A stretch of 64,000 nt of DNA. Origin: Anaspis maculata. Taxonomy: Eukaryota; Arthropoda; Insecta; Coleoptera; Scraptiidae. The stretch is from contig OX421962.1 in NCBI GenBank assembly GCA_949128115.1, positions 38,339,745-38,403,744 of the forward strand, written 5' to 3'. The notes beneath the pieces were generated by a model. The model saw nothing but the letters and a program-made list of their open reading frames with translations. It had not been told where the DNA came from and ran no database searches. A program made the translations under genes and the position numbers. Numbering within the stretch: the stretch's first letter is position 1; each line of letters begins with the position of its first letter. Of this stretch, positions 1 to 10,406 are shown one piece after another.

Positions 1-706
1 CGTATCGGGACGGATTTTAGGGACCCTTGACGTCGCCGCTCGTCCTTTGGCCAAGGGCTTCGTATTACCGGATCAGCTTACTGCCCCGTCCTCTTCACGT
101 ACCTACTCTCGTACACCTAAACACGTGCCACCAGCATATTTTTGTACAAGATTTCATCTTCTGTTCTCCCTTCTATAATATTTGTCTCAAGCATACGGAG
201 CACGAGCATTGTGCTCCGTACGTCCGTAAATAGTAGGTAATACAATCCCGCGACCCTCGATATGCTTCGGTTAGATTCAGGAATTACGACCGCGCCTTCA
301 TCCTGTTGTACCGTTGTACCCCCAGTACCCGAAGCGTGATACACACAGGTGTATTACTTCCAATTAGAGCATCACTTTGCCAAACATCTCCCTCTTTATG
401 TGGTCTAGTGCATATTTCTCATACTATAATAATGCCTCTTTGATCTGCTTGCCAATATTAGGTACATGCCTGGAATTCTCGCATAAATTCCGAATGATAA
501 TCCGAGAGCTCGCTTTTGTTGAAATAAAAATTGATTTATCCCCCTTAGATATTGCCTAGAACACTACTACCTAGATACCTACTCCAATTTGTCAAAATTT
601 CAAATCTATTGTAGTGGTATGTTTGAATAACATCTTCAGAGAAGCTTATTAAACTTAAACAAGCCTCTCCACTATGATATTATACGCGAGCTCGAAGCGA
701 TTAATG
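1..706. other. Gene-free stretch
   Basis: I see no gene, RNA or repeat with recognisable structure here. The open frames present are short, overlap on both strands and match no family I recognise. Confidence 0.5.
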
Positions 707-838
707 GTGCTATTCTGTAAAAATTAAGATTCCATAAACGCTCTGTTATGTAAAAATCCGTGTCGGCCATTGGCTGTTGCCTAGGTAATAACAACGTAAC
801 AGAGCCTTTATGGAATGTAATTTTTTAGAGAATCGCAC
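707..838. mobile_element. MITE-like element, copy 1 of 2
   Basis: A 132-bp sequence with imperfect terminal inverted repeats: it opens GTGCTATTCTGTAAAAA and its reverse complement opens GTGCGATTCTCTAAAAA. Just inside lies a second inverted match, TTCCATAAACGCTCTGTTA against TTCCATAAAGGCTCTGTTA. There is no coding capacity. The same sequence recurs at 1936-2067 in the same orientation with four substitutions by eye. This fits a non-autonomous DNA transposon; the superfamily cannot be assigned and no target duplication is clear. Confidence 0.75.
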
Positions 839-1935
839 TATTAGTGCGCTCACTCTAAATAAACCTTTGGACCAATGGAAGGGAAGCCATTGCAACCAAT
901 CTAGCGCTTATAGTATGTCTCATAAAAATATGGCGGTTTAAGGAAAACGAAAAACTGAGAGAGAGAAAGAGGAAGAGAAAGAGAGAGAGAGAGCAAGTAT
1001 TAAGGAAAAAATTAAAACAAGTTTAGCGCGCATGCACGTCACTAAATTTCTGAATAATCTCCGTTCCGTGTAATAAGAACCGAAATCAGGCAAGAGCCCG
1101 GAAAATTTCCTAGCGTCGTATCCCGCGTCGCGTCCTGGCGCTTTGTTTTCACTTATAGTGACTCCTTGACGCCGTACGCCAGCAATGGCTAGACTCTCGA
1201 TGCCTCATTTCCCCGCAGACTTCTCCTGGGTGGTGCTGAATGCTACAGTCTGCTTAGTCCTTTTTGGTGAATTAGAAATCATTGTTTCGAAGATGGTGGC
1301 TTTGGGCAAATGGGGAGACGTAGCAGCAGAGTGCACTGAGAGATGAAAGAGCGCGCCGTGATGGTGTTTTCCTTTTCCGCTCCTCCCGCCGGGTTGACTT
1401 CTACGTCGGTGAAACCGGGGAATCCTCTTAATTACCTGAGCGTAAATTTTCTCCGGACCATTACCTAGGTGCTTTGCTCGTTGTTCTTGTTGTTGATGCT
1501 GCTCTACCTACCTACCAGCACCACCACCAGTTTGACTCCTTTTATGCATCCCTGCGCAAGTTAAGTCTGTTTTTCGTTTTGTGCGATATTTCGTCAAGTA
1601 AGTAGTGTGCGACTGTGCGCTATTTAGAAGGGAATAACGTAGAAACGTATATTATCTGCTGCAGCACTTCTGTCTTGATAGCGAAATTCGAGTTAGAAAG
1701 GCAAACTCATACAAAACCTGGATCCTAGAAAGATGTTTCCCAGCCCTGTGCATCCAAAACAAAACGTTTTGTTTGAGTGGAGAAAATACAGATAACACGA
1801 TGGATATCCACGACCTGTTTTCCAACTTACATTTTGAAGACGTATTGTCTTCAAGGTGGTTCCATTGAGAAGCCATAAACAACTATGAACATCCAACAAT
1901 ATTGTGGGATTTCGCCTTATTTTACCATATTGATA
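839..1935. other. Gene-free stretch with GA-rich simple repeat
   Basis: No gene is recognisable. A purine simple repeat (GAGAGAAAGAGG type) lies at about 957-993. The rest is unremarkable. Confidence 0.45.
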
Positions 1936-2067
1936 GTGCTATTCTGTAAAAAATAACATTCCATAAACGCTCTGTTATGTAAAAATTCGTGTCGGCCATT
2001 GGCTGTTGCCTAGGTAATAACAACGTAACAGAGCCTTTATGGAATGCAATTTTTTAGAGAATCGCAC
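1936..2067. mobile_element. MITE-like element, copy 2 of 2
   Basis: Second copy of the 132-bp element at 707-838, same length and orientation, differing at about four positions by eye. Such closeness between copies only 1.2 kb apart implies either recent transposition or a local duplication. Flanking sequence outside the 132 bp is not shared, which favours separate insertions. Confidence 0.75.
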
Positions 2068-2095
2068 CATAAATGTATTATTATCAGTGCGCTGC

Positions 2096-2123
2096 AGTCT
2101 CAAAGTTTTGAAACTTTGAGACT
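2096..2123. repeat. 28-nt perfect palindrome
   Basis: Two 13-nt arms, AGTCTCAAAGTTT and AAACTTTGAGACT, are perfect inverted repeats separated by TG. It lies 28 bp downstream of the second MITE copy. Role unknown; it could be a hairpin or chance symmetry in a repeat-rich area. Confidence 0.6.
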
Positions 2124-2445
2124 GTGTGTTTTCGAACTGTGTCGAAATGCACCTAAGCCCATATTTGTACACATGTGTGTTGGACTTGGGGGTCGAGCGG
2201 TGCGAAAAGCGAAGGGAAATTTTTATGTCTTTTGCCTGGTTTCGAAACGAGGAAACGATCAAATAACGATGGGCCAGACTCGGCCAGCGTCTTGAAGAGG
2301 CCATGTGTTTGCTTCTTTGTGTATTTCTGAAGGTGAATATATCAAGTTTTGCTGTTTTTGAATCATTTGTGCATTCGCTTGTCGTTTTTATTGTTGAACA
2401 CAACATGGTTCAGTTGCCTATTTACTGCCGGATTAAATTGAATGT

Positions 2446-3400
2446 ACGGTACGGTTCACGATAAAATTCACCCCCCCCCCAGTAGATTCCCCTTTGAGAT
2501 ATTTCGAAGAACTAAAAATTTCTTCTTCACGATTTTTTACAGGGACCTTAAATCGATCCTCAACAAGTTTCACCCGTAGCACAGGTGGTAGTGCATCGGC
2601 CTGTGGTACGGTTGGTCCTAGGTTCGATTCCTAGTCATGTCTGGGTGTTTTGTGCTGTCCACATTTTGCGTCAATTAAGGTTTTTTCAAATGTATACTAA
2701 ATTAAATAAACGCAGATAACTCCTATGGCGTTGAAGAAGCCGATAAGGAGGAAAACAAACTTTTAAACTTAAAAAAAAAAACTAATTGGTACCGTATACA
2801 GGGTGTGATATGTAACTTTTTTATTTCAAATGCAACACCCTATAATTTATCCCGTTATTTGGTGGAGCCTTTTTCTCTGATCACAAATATATATGACACT
2901 TATGATTTATTTTGACAAGTAAGTTGTCGGAAAAATAATAAAATAGGTAGTCAAATAATTTTGTTTCGCGGCAAGATGGCTTTGGTTTCTACAGTTCACT
3001 TGAAAAAAGTTATTCTCGCAGCATTTTGTCTGCAAAATTGAACTCTGGATGGATAAACGGTCTAATTCATTCCTAATACAGGGTGTCGCATAATTTTCAA
3101 TTTCTAATTTATTTGACTACTTATTTAATTATTTTTTGACAGCTTCTTTGTCAAAATAAATCATAAATGTTATATATCTTTGTAATCAGAAAGAAAGGCT
3201 TCATCAAATGACGTGATAAAATATAGGGTGTTGCATTTGAAATTACATATCACACCCTGTATACGGTACCAATCGAAAAGTTTTAGACGATCGGTTTAAG
3301 ATCCCTGGGAAAAATCGTAGAGAAAAAGTTCTTAGTTTTTCAAAATATCTCAAAGGGGAATCTCCTAGAGAAGGGTGAATTTTATCGTGAACACCCTGTA
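2446..3400. mobile_element. Foldback element with ACAGGGTGT tips
   Basis: The left arm (about 2446-2965, interrupted by a SINE) is the imperfect reverse complement of the right arm (about 3105-3400). The right tip is ACACCCTGTA; the left tip is degenerate. Matching blocks include CACGATAAAATTCACC against GGGTGAATTTTATCGTG, and GGTACCGTATACAGGGTGTG at 2788-2810 against its complement at 3250-3270. A third tip motif, ATACAGGGTGTCGC, sits near the loop at about 3077. The tips are therefore concentric. No transposase is encoded; it is a non-autonomous foldback element. Confidence 0.85.
2566..2782 (+). mobile_element. tRNA-derived SINE
   Basis: The head resembles a tRNA gene: an A-box-like run (GTAGCACAGGTGGTAGTGC, from 2576) and a near-perfect B box, GGTTCGATTCC, at 2621-2631, the spacing expected of an internal Pol III promoter. 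An unrelated body follows and the sequence ends in a run of A at 2770-2780. The tRNA part does not fold into an intact cloverleaf that I can draw, so it is a SINE rather than a functional tRNA gene. It interrupts the left arm of the foldback element; the right arm lacks it, so it arrived later. It would depend on a LINE reverse transcriptase for mobility. Confidence 0.75.
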
Positions 3401-6400
3401 CATCTTCCTCATTACTTTAAACATGCCTTCAGAACCGTTGTTGCCATTCGTCACTTCAGAGACACGCACGCCGCTTGCCTAGACTAATTCAGTACGGGGG
3501 TTTATTGAATTGAATTTGTCTGCTTGAATTTTAGGCCATTACTTTTATGGTCAGCTCAGTAATTTTAGGTATAATTAGATTTTCCTGTACTCACGTGACT
3601 GTAATTTTTGGGGTCCATATTGCAGCTGTATGTCATTACATACGCTAAATGTCACTAAATAATGTTCCTGTGCTTCGAACAATGATTTCATTTGTCATGT
3701 CATTGCTGTACGTCATAATTTTTTTGTCAAGGTTTCTGTCCTTTATTGCGACGCTCGATAATTTTCCATGTAATTTCATGAATAATACTCACTGAGATTT
3801 TGTTGTGCTGCTTGTGTATGTCCGGACCTTTCGTGCATTTATTAAGATTTTCCTGAATACCGTGAAAGTCGCATTTCGTGTCATCACCCGCTTCCAATCG
3901 TGCTTACACTTCTTGCACATGTGTCATTGTGTTCTACCATCCAAGCAGGTTGTACGGTACTTTTTGTTGAGGTGTCATGTTGATTGATTTTGCTTTGTTT
4001 GTTCTGAGATGATTTGATGTTACCTGCAGAGAAGGGACCGGAACAGCCATAGCGGATATGTCTGATTGGTTGCAACTTAGTCGCTTGCGACTCGCGTAAC
4101 GAGGCACATGTCAGATTTTGTAGGTTAGGTTCTCTTCCAGTGCCCTCAGACACGGGATACGCCCACCACCATACCATTTTGTATTATTCTGTAGTTGTAT
4201 TGCAGTGTTTTGATATGCTCTGTCTACTAATGTGTTTTCGGTTTTTGTATTTGCTATTTATACCGATCATTTGTCACACCACATTGGGAGGCATTTTTTT
4301 TCGAACTCAACTCATGGGTTTGTTTGACAAGTTCTTCCAATAAGTGCCTTCCTCTGAACCCATCACTCTCTATTTTCTTTGACTTGACAGTTTGACATAT
4401 TTTGTTGTTTGGTTACAATTGTTTTTATCTACCACCACAATATGTAAGTTTAAATTTTCTCTACACAGCGTTTCGTCGTCACCATCTCGTTAAAGTGATG
4501 GGAACGCGTTCAGTCAGAAGAGGTGATCTTTATTAATTTCGTTTGGGGATAGGACATCAAGCCGAAGGGCCCGAAGGACGAGACCCGGAGCTTTATACAT
4601 TATACAATACATTCCTGCCGGAGCGTTAGATAGCCGAGCTGCACAGCAGAAACGGAGCTAGAAGCGCAATACTGGCACACGACTAGTTAACCCAAACGTA
4701 GTTATTGATCCCGTAGTTTCGAAACAACACAACGTACTTGATTAGCCAAATTAGACCCTTCAGATTCAGATAGTTAACCCAGTTTAGAGTTGCAGTTGAT
4801 TCTCGTCCCTGCATACCCATGGAGCAGCAAGCTGTCCGTCGTCCGTCCTCATCCCTTCCTGGCGCCCCTGTTGTTGCTGTTGTTGTGTATGCAGGATGAG
4901 AGAAACTTTAATTTGTGCGAATCGTGTTCCCTGCATATTATCGCACCACCACCAGCAGTCGGGAGAGATAGCGCGCTAGCTGATCCTGAGCGGACATAGG
5001 GTTACAGTTGTCAGGGACAAAACGACTCTGATGAATGTCTCTGCTGCGTTTGTACGTTACGGTTATGAAACCGATAATTTTCGGGGTCCCGTGCTTAATT
5101 AGCATATTCCTCATTCCACGCCGAGATGGCTCCCCAAAGTGTCACAACCCCAAACACTAATTGCTACTAACCAAACACATTAGCATCATCCGACCCTGCG
5201 TTCCAACCAGAGCGCGCCACCAACCCGTCACATCCTTTCGCCTCAAGTGGCTTTCGCGTTTCAATTGATTTTGTTCCCTGGAAAAAGTCTGCATGCAGCA
5301 GTTGACGTTTAAATTCCAGCAAACTGCAAAACAAAAACTGACCTAATAACACTCTAGCGAAGTTAATTGGTCCGACCTGGTTTTCGTTGGCGCGAGGAGA
5401 GAAGCAACAGCTAGAAAAATTAAACCATATACACAAAAAAAGCTTAAAAAGTAATTAGGATGCTCGTGGGAAGGAGACACCGCTCTGGAGAAAACACACG
5501 GCCCGACGCTATAATGATGCGCGCGGGGATGGTCCAAAAGGAGGAAAGAAGGAGAGCATTATTCCCGGAGTCTCGTGGTTATTATTGCGGTCGTGGAGGA
5601 ACATGATTTTCTACTTTATCCGCCAGGGTCGGGGCTTTCTGAAACGGCTTTTGGTCGTGCGGTGCGCGGCGGCTGGCTGAATGCCTGCTGCCTCAGCCAG
5701 CTTGGCTCCCCCGACCTTGGAATTTTAAAATTAACGTCGAAAAAACGTTGCAAAATTAAATGTGGTTTTATGATGAAGCAAGAACGCGCGTGTTTTACGA
5801 CCTCATATAAGCTGGAAGCCCAGAGCACCTACATCGGGAGAACGTCACGTAAAACGCCTGGAACTTTTTATGCGACAAAACGGTCAAGAAATGCAAGAAT
5901 AATCCCCGGGATATAAAAACATTCCTCACATCCGAGGCCAGTAAAACGTGCAATTTGAACTCCATCAAGTTGATATGGCAAAAAATGAGTCGTTAACAAG
6001 TTGGCGTTTTCGAGAAGTTAACAGTAGGTACGTATAGAACAGAGGACACTATAACCACGTTCAAAAAGTTTCCATCAAAAAAAGTTTATCAAGGAATAGT
6101 TAAGAAGTGAATTCTGGCCAATTGACCAATGTGAATTTCGATTAAAAAAAAAAGAACAAATGATTTTATGCATTTTTCGTGTCGAAAAATAAGAAGGAGA
6201 TATAGGTGCCTATGGGTATCCAACCAGGTGCGTCTTGAATGACGGGATTGGTCAGTTCTTCAGCCTGCCATATAACTTGATGAATAAATAGACAAAAACT
6301 CCGAGTTCAAACCCGAGCCCTTGTATCTGTCTGCAAATCTTCGTTCGCGTTAGGTTAGAACTCAAAGTGAATCTATCCTATTTGGTGTCAAGTTGTGTGC

Positions 6401-6931
6401 TCAGAGATTGGGTTCTGTTCTTTTGGAGCTCATCTGGAGCATCTGAAGCCATCGGTCTCGGTCGAGACAGCTGAGCTTCTGCCTCTGCATGGTAGTACAA
6501 AATTAAATAACGCCCAAAACAATAAAGATGTTTCAAAATGTCCCCTATACACCAAATTAATCAATGCCTGAAGTACGACGTAGCCAGGCACGTACTCATA
6601 TCCAAGCCATATCTCATAGCCACTGGCATCTCTGAGCCACTAGAACATCTGTCCGAGCTCAAGGAAATGATAGCTCTGCTTGAAACCAAGACCTCGGAAC
6701 TTGGTCCCCAACACGAACCGGATTCCTGCCCAAACTCATGTTCCAAAAAAATTCTCCTGAAATTATTCCCACTTTCAAAATCAAAATTGAAATTTTGACT
6801 ATCTGGAATAGCGTTTGAATGATTTAAATTGAAATTTTTTAAAATATTCCTGAAAAATTTTCTTAATAATTTTTTTTTATCGGCTAAATACTGCCAAACA
6901 GTTTAAGAATCGCATTTTGTAGCATTTTTCA
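3401..6931. other. Long gene-free stretch
   Basis: No gene is recognisable in 3.5 kb. A T-rich segment at about 4380-4435 (containing TTGACAGTTTGACATATTTT) recurs at about 26650-26700, so part is a dispersed repeat. Longer open frames, for example at 5575-5916, overlap frames on the opposite strand and show no domain. Confidence 0.45.
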
Positions 6932-7181
6932 TATAGACCGAAGAAGTGTGACGTCACAACATGGCAACATGGCTGGCGGTTGACATTTTCTGGAGGCAAA
7001 CGTCAAACGTGACATGACCGTGGGATGCACGGCACGTGGCATGCACGTGACGTTTCTGTGTTTGTGTTTGTCATGTGTTTGTCAAATTTTTGCGAAGGTA
7101 AATAACGGAAATGGATATCACAAAAAAGATTCATATTTTGGGCTATATTAGGTGGAGGAAATCAAACTATATTGCTATAAA

Positions 7182-7520
7182 CTAAAAACTGCTAACTATA
7201 AACTGCGATCCATTGCTCTTTATTGCCTCTGAGCATCTCATGAACAAGATTGTCGACGGCGATTCTCCTGCCCAGTTTTTCTTCGAGGTCTTCTCGCTGC
7301 CTTGATGACCCTTACAATGAAAACGAGCGTGTTCCGCGTTGTCCTGACGCTGAGGCTTTTGAGGCTCCCCAGTATTTCTTTCATCCAACTTTGAACCAAG
7401 GCGTTCCACTGCCGTTGCCACTGCTCGACGAACTGCTCTCCGGCCTTGTTTCCGCTTTCTGAAATGCTGGTGGGCACTCCTAGGTTTGTTTCCTCTAATC
7501 GCAAGCAGGGCGAGGGGTGG
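7182..7520 (-). pseudogene. LINE (R1/Jockey-type) pol C-terminus, distal part
   Basis: Read on the minus strand this encodes motifs typical of the extreme C-terminus of Jockey/R1-superclade pol proteins: a WQRQW-type motif (canonical form ..EEWQ.RW..) in one frame and DNAEHARFHC (canonical DTAEH..FHC, part of a CCHC-like region) in another frame. A SPSTILFMRCSEA stretch corresponds to the family's SPENLV..ML segment. The frame change shows at least one frameshift, and the region between the two motifs is shorter than usual. It ends at a stop near 7182. It is the continuation of the fragment at 10056-10245, separated by the hAT-like insertion. Non-functional. Confidence 0.65.
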
Positions 7521-7528
7521 GGGTGGGA
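7521..7528. repeat. Left 8-bp target duplication
   Basis: GGGTGGGA directly precedes CAGGGCCG. An identical GGGTGGGA directly follows CGACCCTG at 10048-10055. Eight-bp duplications are the hallmark of hAT-superfamily insertion. Confidence 0.8.
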
Positions 7529-7667
7529 CAGGGCCGTTCCTAGGGGTTTGAGCGCCCGTGTGCAAAGCTTCTAGTCTGCGCCCCCCCCCCCATTCTATAC
7601 TCGACCTAACAGATGAAAAAAATCAGAATCCATGTCACTGTTCTATTTTTTATTTTTCCACAAATGT

Positions 7668-7802
7668 GTATTACACTACACGATTTCTTGTACAATTTAT
7701 TGAACAATCTACTAAAATACTGCCAAAAAAACAATGAACATGATTGTTCAACTGACAGATTGTTCAAGAAATTGAAAAAGAAATTGTGTAGTGTGATACA
7801 GC
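7668..7802. repeat. Short foldback repeat
   Basis: TATTACACTACACGATTTCT near the left end is inverted in AGAAATTGTGTAGTGTGATA-type sequence at the right end, and GAACAATCT pairs with AGATTGTTC nearer the centre. About 135 bp, no coding capacity, inside the hAT-like element. Confidence 0.65.
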
Positions 7803-7960
7803 TTCAACAGACATAAATCTTACAAAAAATAACAATTCAATGAATGAATTAAAAAAAAAACATCGATATCCAGGATATCAATGAATCTTGGGTTTTCAAA
7901 TACATTTCTGCATTTTTGCTGGGAGCTTTTCATTATCTTTCAGGGATCACAAGTAGATAC

Positions 7961-8782
7961 TATAGGCGATTGACCTTATTGGGGAAAATGGCCGTTCCGT
8001 CGAGGAAGTTTTAGGGAATTAATTTTTAGAACTGGTGTAAGTTGCCGTGCGGCAACGGCGGTGGTTACGTCAATTGGTGGCATGTCAAAACTGTCACTTT
8101 GCTGTCTTGTGCAGTACGCTACAAGCAAACTTTCGTTCCTGTGAACCCTTGGGACCCCATAGGCTCGTTATTGGGCCCCATGTTGATGACCAGCGTCGTC
8201 GCAGACCTTTCTCTAAATCATCCATAGCTTCGGCCCAAGGAAGAGCAACAGACTCTGTCACACCCGCACGGAGGGAAACACACAAGCCCGTCGACCAGCC
8301 TGCCAGCCAAGAAAAAATCACCTCGGGCTGGCCGTGCAGAGTCAACCACCACCAACCTTTTCTCCTCGCTTTTTTTCTAAAGATTTCCTGCTTCGACTTC
8401 AGCTGGAGATCCGCATTTTTCATTCTAACAAGCTCGCCGTAGCTACCTCTGTGTTCGCGACGTAAACGTTGTCTTTTTTTATCGCAATAATGTAGTGCAT
8501 TGCTGGGGGCGTAGTCTTTCAGCTGCGCACCTCTGGAGCTAGATCTACAAATCTGCTAAATACGCTAACCATAACATGAAATAAGAGACACAAATGCAAA
8601 CCCCTTTTTCAGATTATTTCTACTTGTCAAATTTCCATGTCAATATGTGGGTATTACAGGTATCCACTAGTGCCCACCTAGGCTACTAGACGTCGAAGTA
8701 TGTTTTCCTCGCAAAAACGTCCTCGACGATCAAGTACCGAGCTCTACACCAGGTGGCGTTTTTTAAATGTAAATCGCCTATA
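7961..8782. mobile_element. TIR element, TATAGGCGAT family
   Basis: It starts TATAGGCGATTGACC and ends GTAAATCGCCTATA, a 14-15-bp inverted repeat beginning with TA, so a TA target duplication is plausible. The left 270-300 bp match, in opposite orientation, the sequence at about 21830-22148: shared landmarks are AAACTGTCACTTTGCTGTCTTGTG, split here as AAACTGTCACTTTGC and TGTCTTGTG, and GATGACCAGCGTCGTCGCAG. No transposase is visible. The open frames across it lie on both strands and match nothing. Confidence 0.65.
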
Positions 8783-8909
8783 CCTAACTTCTACTTGTTA
8801 GGACCATTTCTTTGCATTCTGTTTATTTTCCTCTAGGGCGCGGGGCTGGATGCCATAGTTACCGTGGTCCGTCATTGTCTTTGTCTTGTGATACGGTTTT
8901 CTGCGAGTG

Positions 8910-9539
8910 AAGCTTAGTTTTGTTGTCGACGCAAGCGGATACGGAATCTCATGCGATTACGCATACGGTTACGCGAACGGTTACGCAAACGGTAGCTAAA
9001 CAAAACCGATAGTTTATAGTGAACGCTTCCATAGACGCACACCTGCGTCGTAAGAGAAGGAATCATAGGGATTTGTTTGCCCAAGTGTGTCGCTCCACCC
9101 CACATTAACATTGTTGTTCACTTAGCCATCCAAACTCTAATTCTGATTGGTGGAAACCAAGGTCATTTACGTATCCGCAACGCAAGAGTTGGATGTTGAC
9201 CAACTTCTTGCGTATACGGGTACGGGATACGGTTGCGGGTATTGCGTTCACTATAAACAATTGCGGCGTTTCCAGTTTGTCAAAGTATAGCCTTGCGTAA
9301 CCGTATGCGGCTTGGTTTCCACCAATCAGAATTTGGGTTTGCATGGCTAAGTGAACAACAATGTCAATGTGGAGTGGAGCGGCACACTCAGGCGAACAAA
9401 TCACCAATGAGTCCTTCTCCTACGACGCAGGCGTGCGTCTATGGGAGCGTTCACTATAAACTAGCGGTTTTGCATACACTACCGATTGCGTAACCGTATG
9501 CGGTTCCGTATCTGCTTGCGTCGACTATAAACTAAGCTT
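8910..9539. mobile_element. Foldback element with TACGGTTACGC arrays
   Basis: The ends are AAGCTTAGTTT (left) and AAACTAAGCTT (right). The arms, about 8910-9150 and 9300-9539, share GTCGACGCAAGC, GATACGGAA, TTTATAGTGAACGCT (and its inverse AGCGTTCACTATAAA), GTGTGTCGCTCC-type sequence and a CCAATCAGAATT block. Each arm has a short array of degenerate TACGGTTACGC units. No protein is evident. It is nested within the hAT-like element. Confidence 0.8.
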
Positions 9540-9553
9540 AAGGACGGAGTTCG

Positions 9554-9852
9554 ATTGCTAAAATAAGCGTTACGAAATCAATCCGTCTGGGTTTATTCCT
9601 TGGCGGATTTTTACCATTTTGGTCTCTTTCGAAAGCTACAAGGATGTACTTTGGTTTGAGCCCATTGGCATTTCCAAAATCCAGAAATAATTTTTTCAAA
9701 TGTCAAAATTGATTTTTTTTTTCGATTTCGGAAATGCCAATGGGCTCAAACCAAAGTACATCTTGGTAGCTTTCGAAAGAGACCAAAATGGTAAGAATCC
9801 GTCAAGGAATTCTTACCAGACGGATTGATTTCGCAACGCTTATTTCACCAAT
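9554..9852. mobile_element. Foldback element, 130-bp arms
   Basis: Arms at about 9554-9683 and 9722-9852 are close inverted copies, for example GAAATCAATCCGTCTGG and CCAGACGGATTGATTTC, and TTTCGAAAGCTAC against GTAGCTTTCGAAA. The centre is T-rich. It starts 15 bp from the end of the previous foldback. No coding capacity. Confidence 0.85.
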
Positions 9853-10047
9853 ATGACTACGTCCTTAACAGCGGAAAATTGTTTCGTATTGGTATGAGTA
9901 ATTGGCTAAAGCATCGCCCGGCTATAGGGGGGGGGGAGGGCAAAGCGCCCTTTTTGAATTTTTTTCAGTCGGTCGAGTTTTTGCGCCCCTGGCAAAGTGC
10001 GCCCGCGTGCGTCGCACGCCTTGAACGCCCCGTTAGGAACGACCCTG

Positions 10048-10055
10048 GGGTGGGA
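10048..10055. repeat. Right 8-bp target duplication
   Basis: GGGTGGGA, identical to 7521-7528, directly follows the right end of the hAT-like element. Confidence 0.8.
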
Positions 10056-10245
10056 TACCCGAGAGCGCTCGTGCTGCATCATGCGGAACCGTTCTGTAGG
10101 CACTGGTGATTCTGAGTGCAGCTTTGCGCAGCTCTCTGTCAATGAGTTGGGCTATGCCTAGCTTTTTTGCAACCAAGGAACCAAGTCCGCCTGTATGACG
10201 CTGGCTGTCTCTTAGGCTGGCAATTTCAGCAATGCTCACTGCCAT
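10056..10245 (-). pseudogene. LINE (R1/Jockey-type) pol fragment, proximal part
   Basis: The minus strand reads through LRKAALRITSAYRTVPHDA and then ALSGIPP. This is the conserved post-reverse-transcriptase segment of R1/Jockey-superclade pol proteins (canonical LLRI..AYRTVS..AL.VLAG.PP). The reverse transcriptase itself is absent: upstream sequence is the right inverted repeat of the composite element. An ATG happens to open this frame at 10245, but nothing shows it is used. The frame joins that of 7182-7520 across the hAT-like insertion. Confidence 0.7.
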
Positions 10246-10406
10246 TTTGCACTGACTTCTGTGACTTTTGTTGTAAACCTCCAGAAAATGTCATGCCAAA
10301 CACAACCAAACATAAAAACGTCACGTTCATGTGACGTTTGCCTCCAGAAAATGTCAATCGCCGGCCATGTTGCCATGCTGTGACGTCATCACTTCTCCGG
10401 TCTATA

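Larger units (their letters stand above)
7529..10047. mobile_element. hAT-like non-autonomous element (2.5 kb)
   Basis: The termini are inverted: CAGGGCCGTTCCTAGGGG at the left and, in reverse complement, CAGGGTCGTTCCTAACGGGG at the right. Both ends run into GCGCCC-type sequence and a homopolymer (C run at about 7580-7590; G run at about 9926-9935), a layout I know from hAT elements with CAGGGCCG ends. It is flanked by an 8-bp duplication, GGGTGGGA. No transposase is visible. The interior is filled by other inverted-repeat elements (7668-7802, 7961-8782, 8910-9539, 9554-9852). It splits the LINE pol remnant, and the reading frame is continuous across the insertion point when one duplication copy is discounted. 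Confidence 0.8.
6932..10406. mobile_element. TIR-flanked composite element (nested)
   Basis: The outer ends are inverted repeats of more than 100 bp: left arm about 6932-7060, right arm about 10290-10406. Shared blocks include TATAGACCGRAGAAGTG, GCATGGCAACATGG-type sequence and GACATTTTCTGGAGGCAAAC. The ends read TATAGACCG and CGGTCTATA, so a TA target duplication is possible but not certain. Between the arms lie minus-strand LINE pol fragments, split by a hAT-like insertion at 7529-10047. Without that insertion the element would be under 1 kb. This looks like a DNA transposon that contains a LINE-derived segment, or a LINE remnant that gained flanking inverted repeats. Confidence 0.7.

Noticed and set aside
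4120..4135. TTAGG telomere-like repeat (TAGGTTAGGTT)
   Set aside because: Only about two units; not an array.
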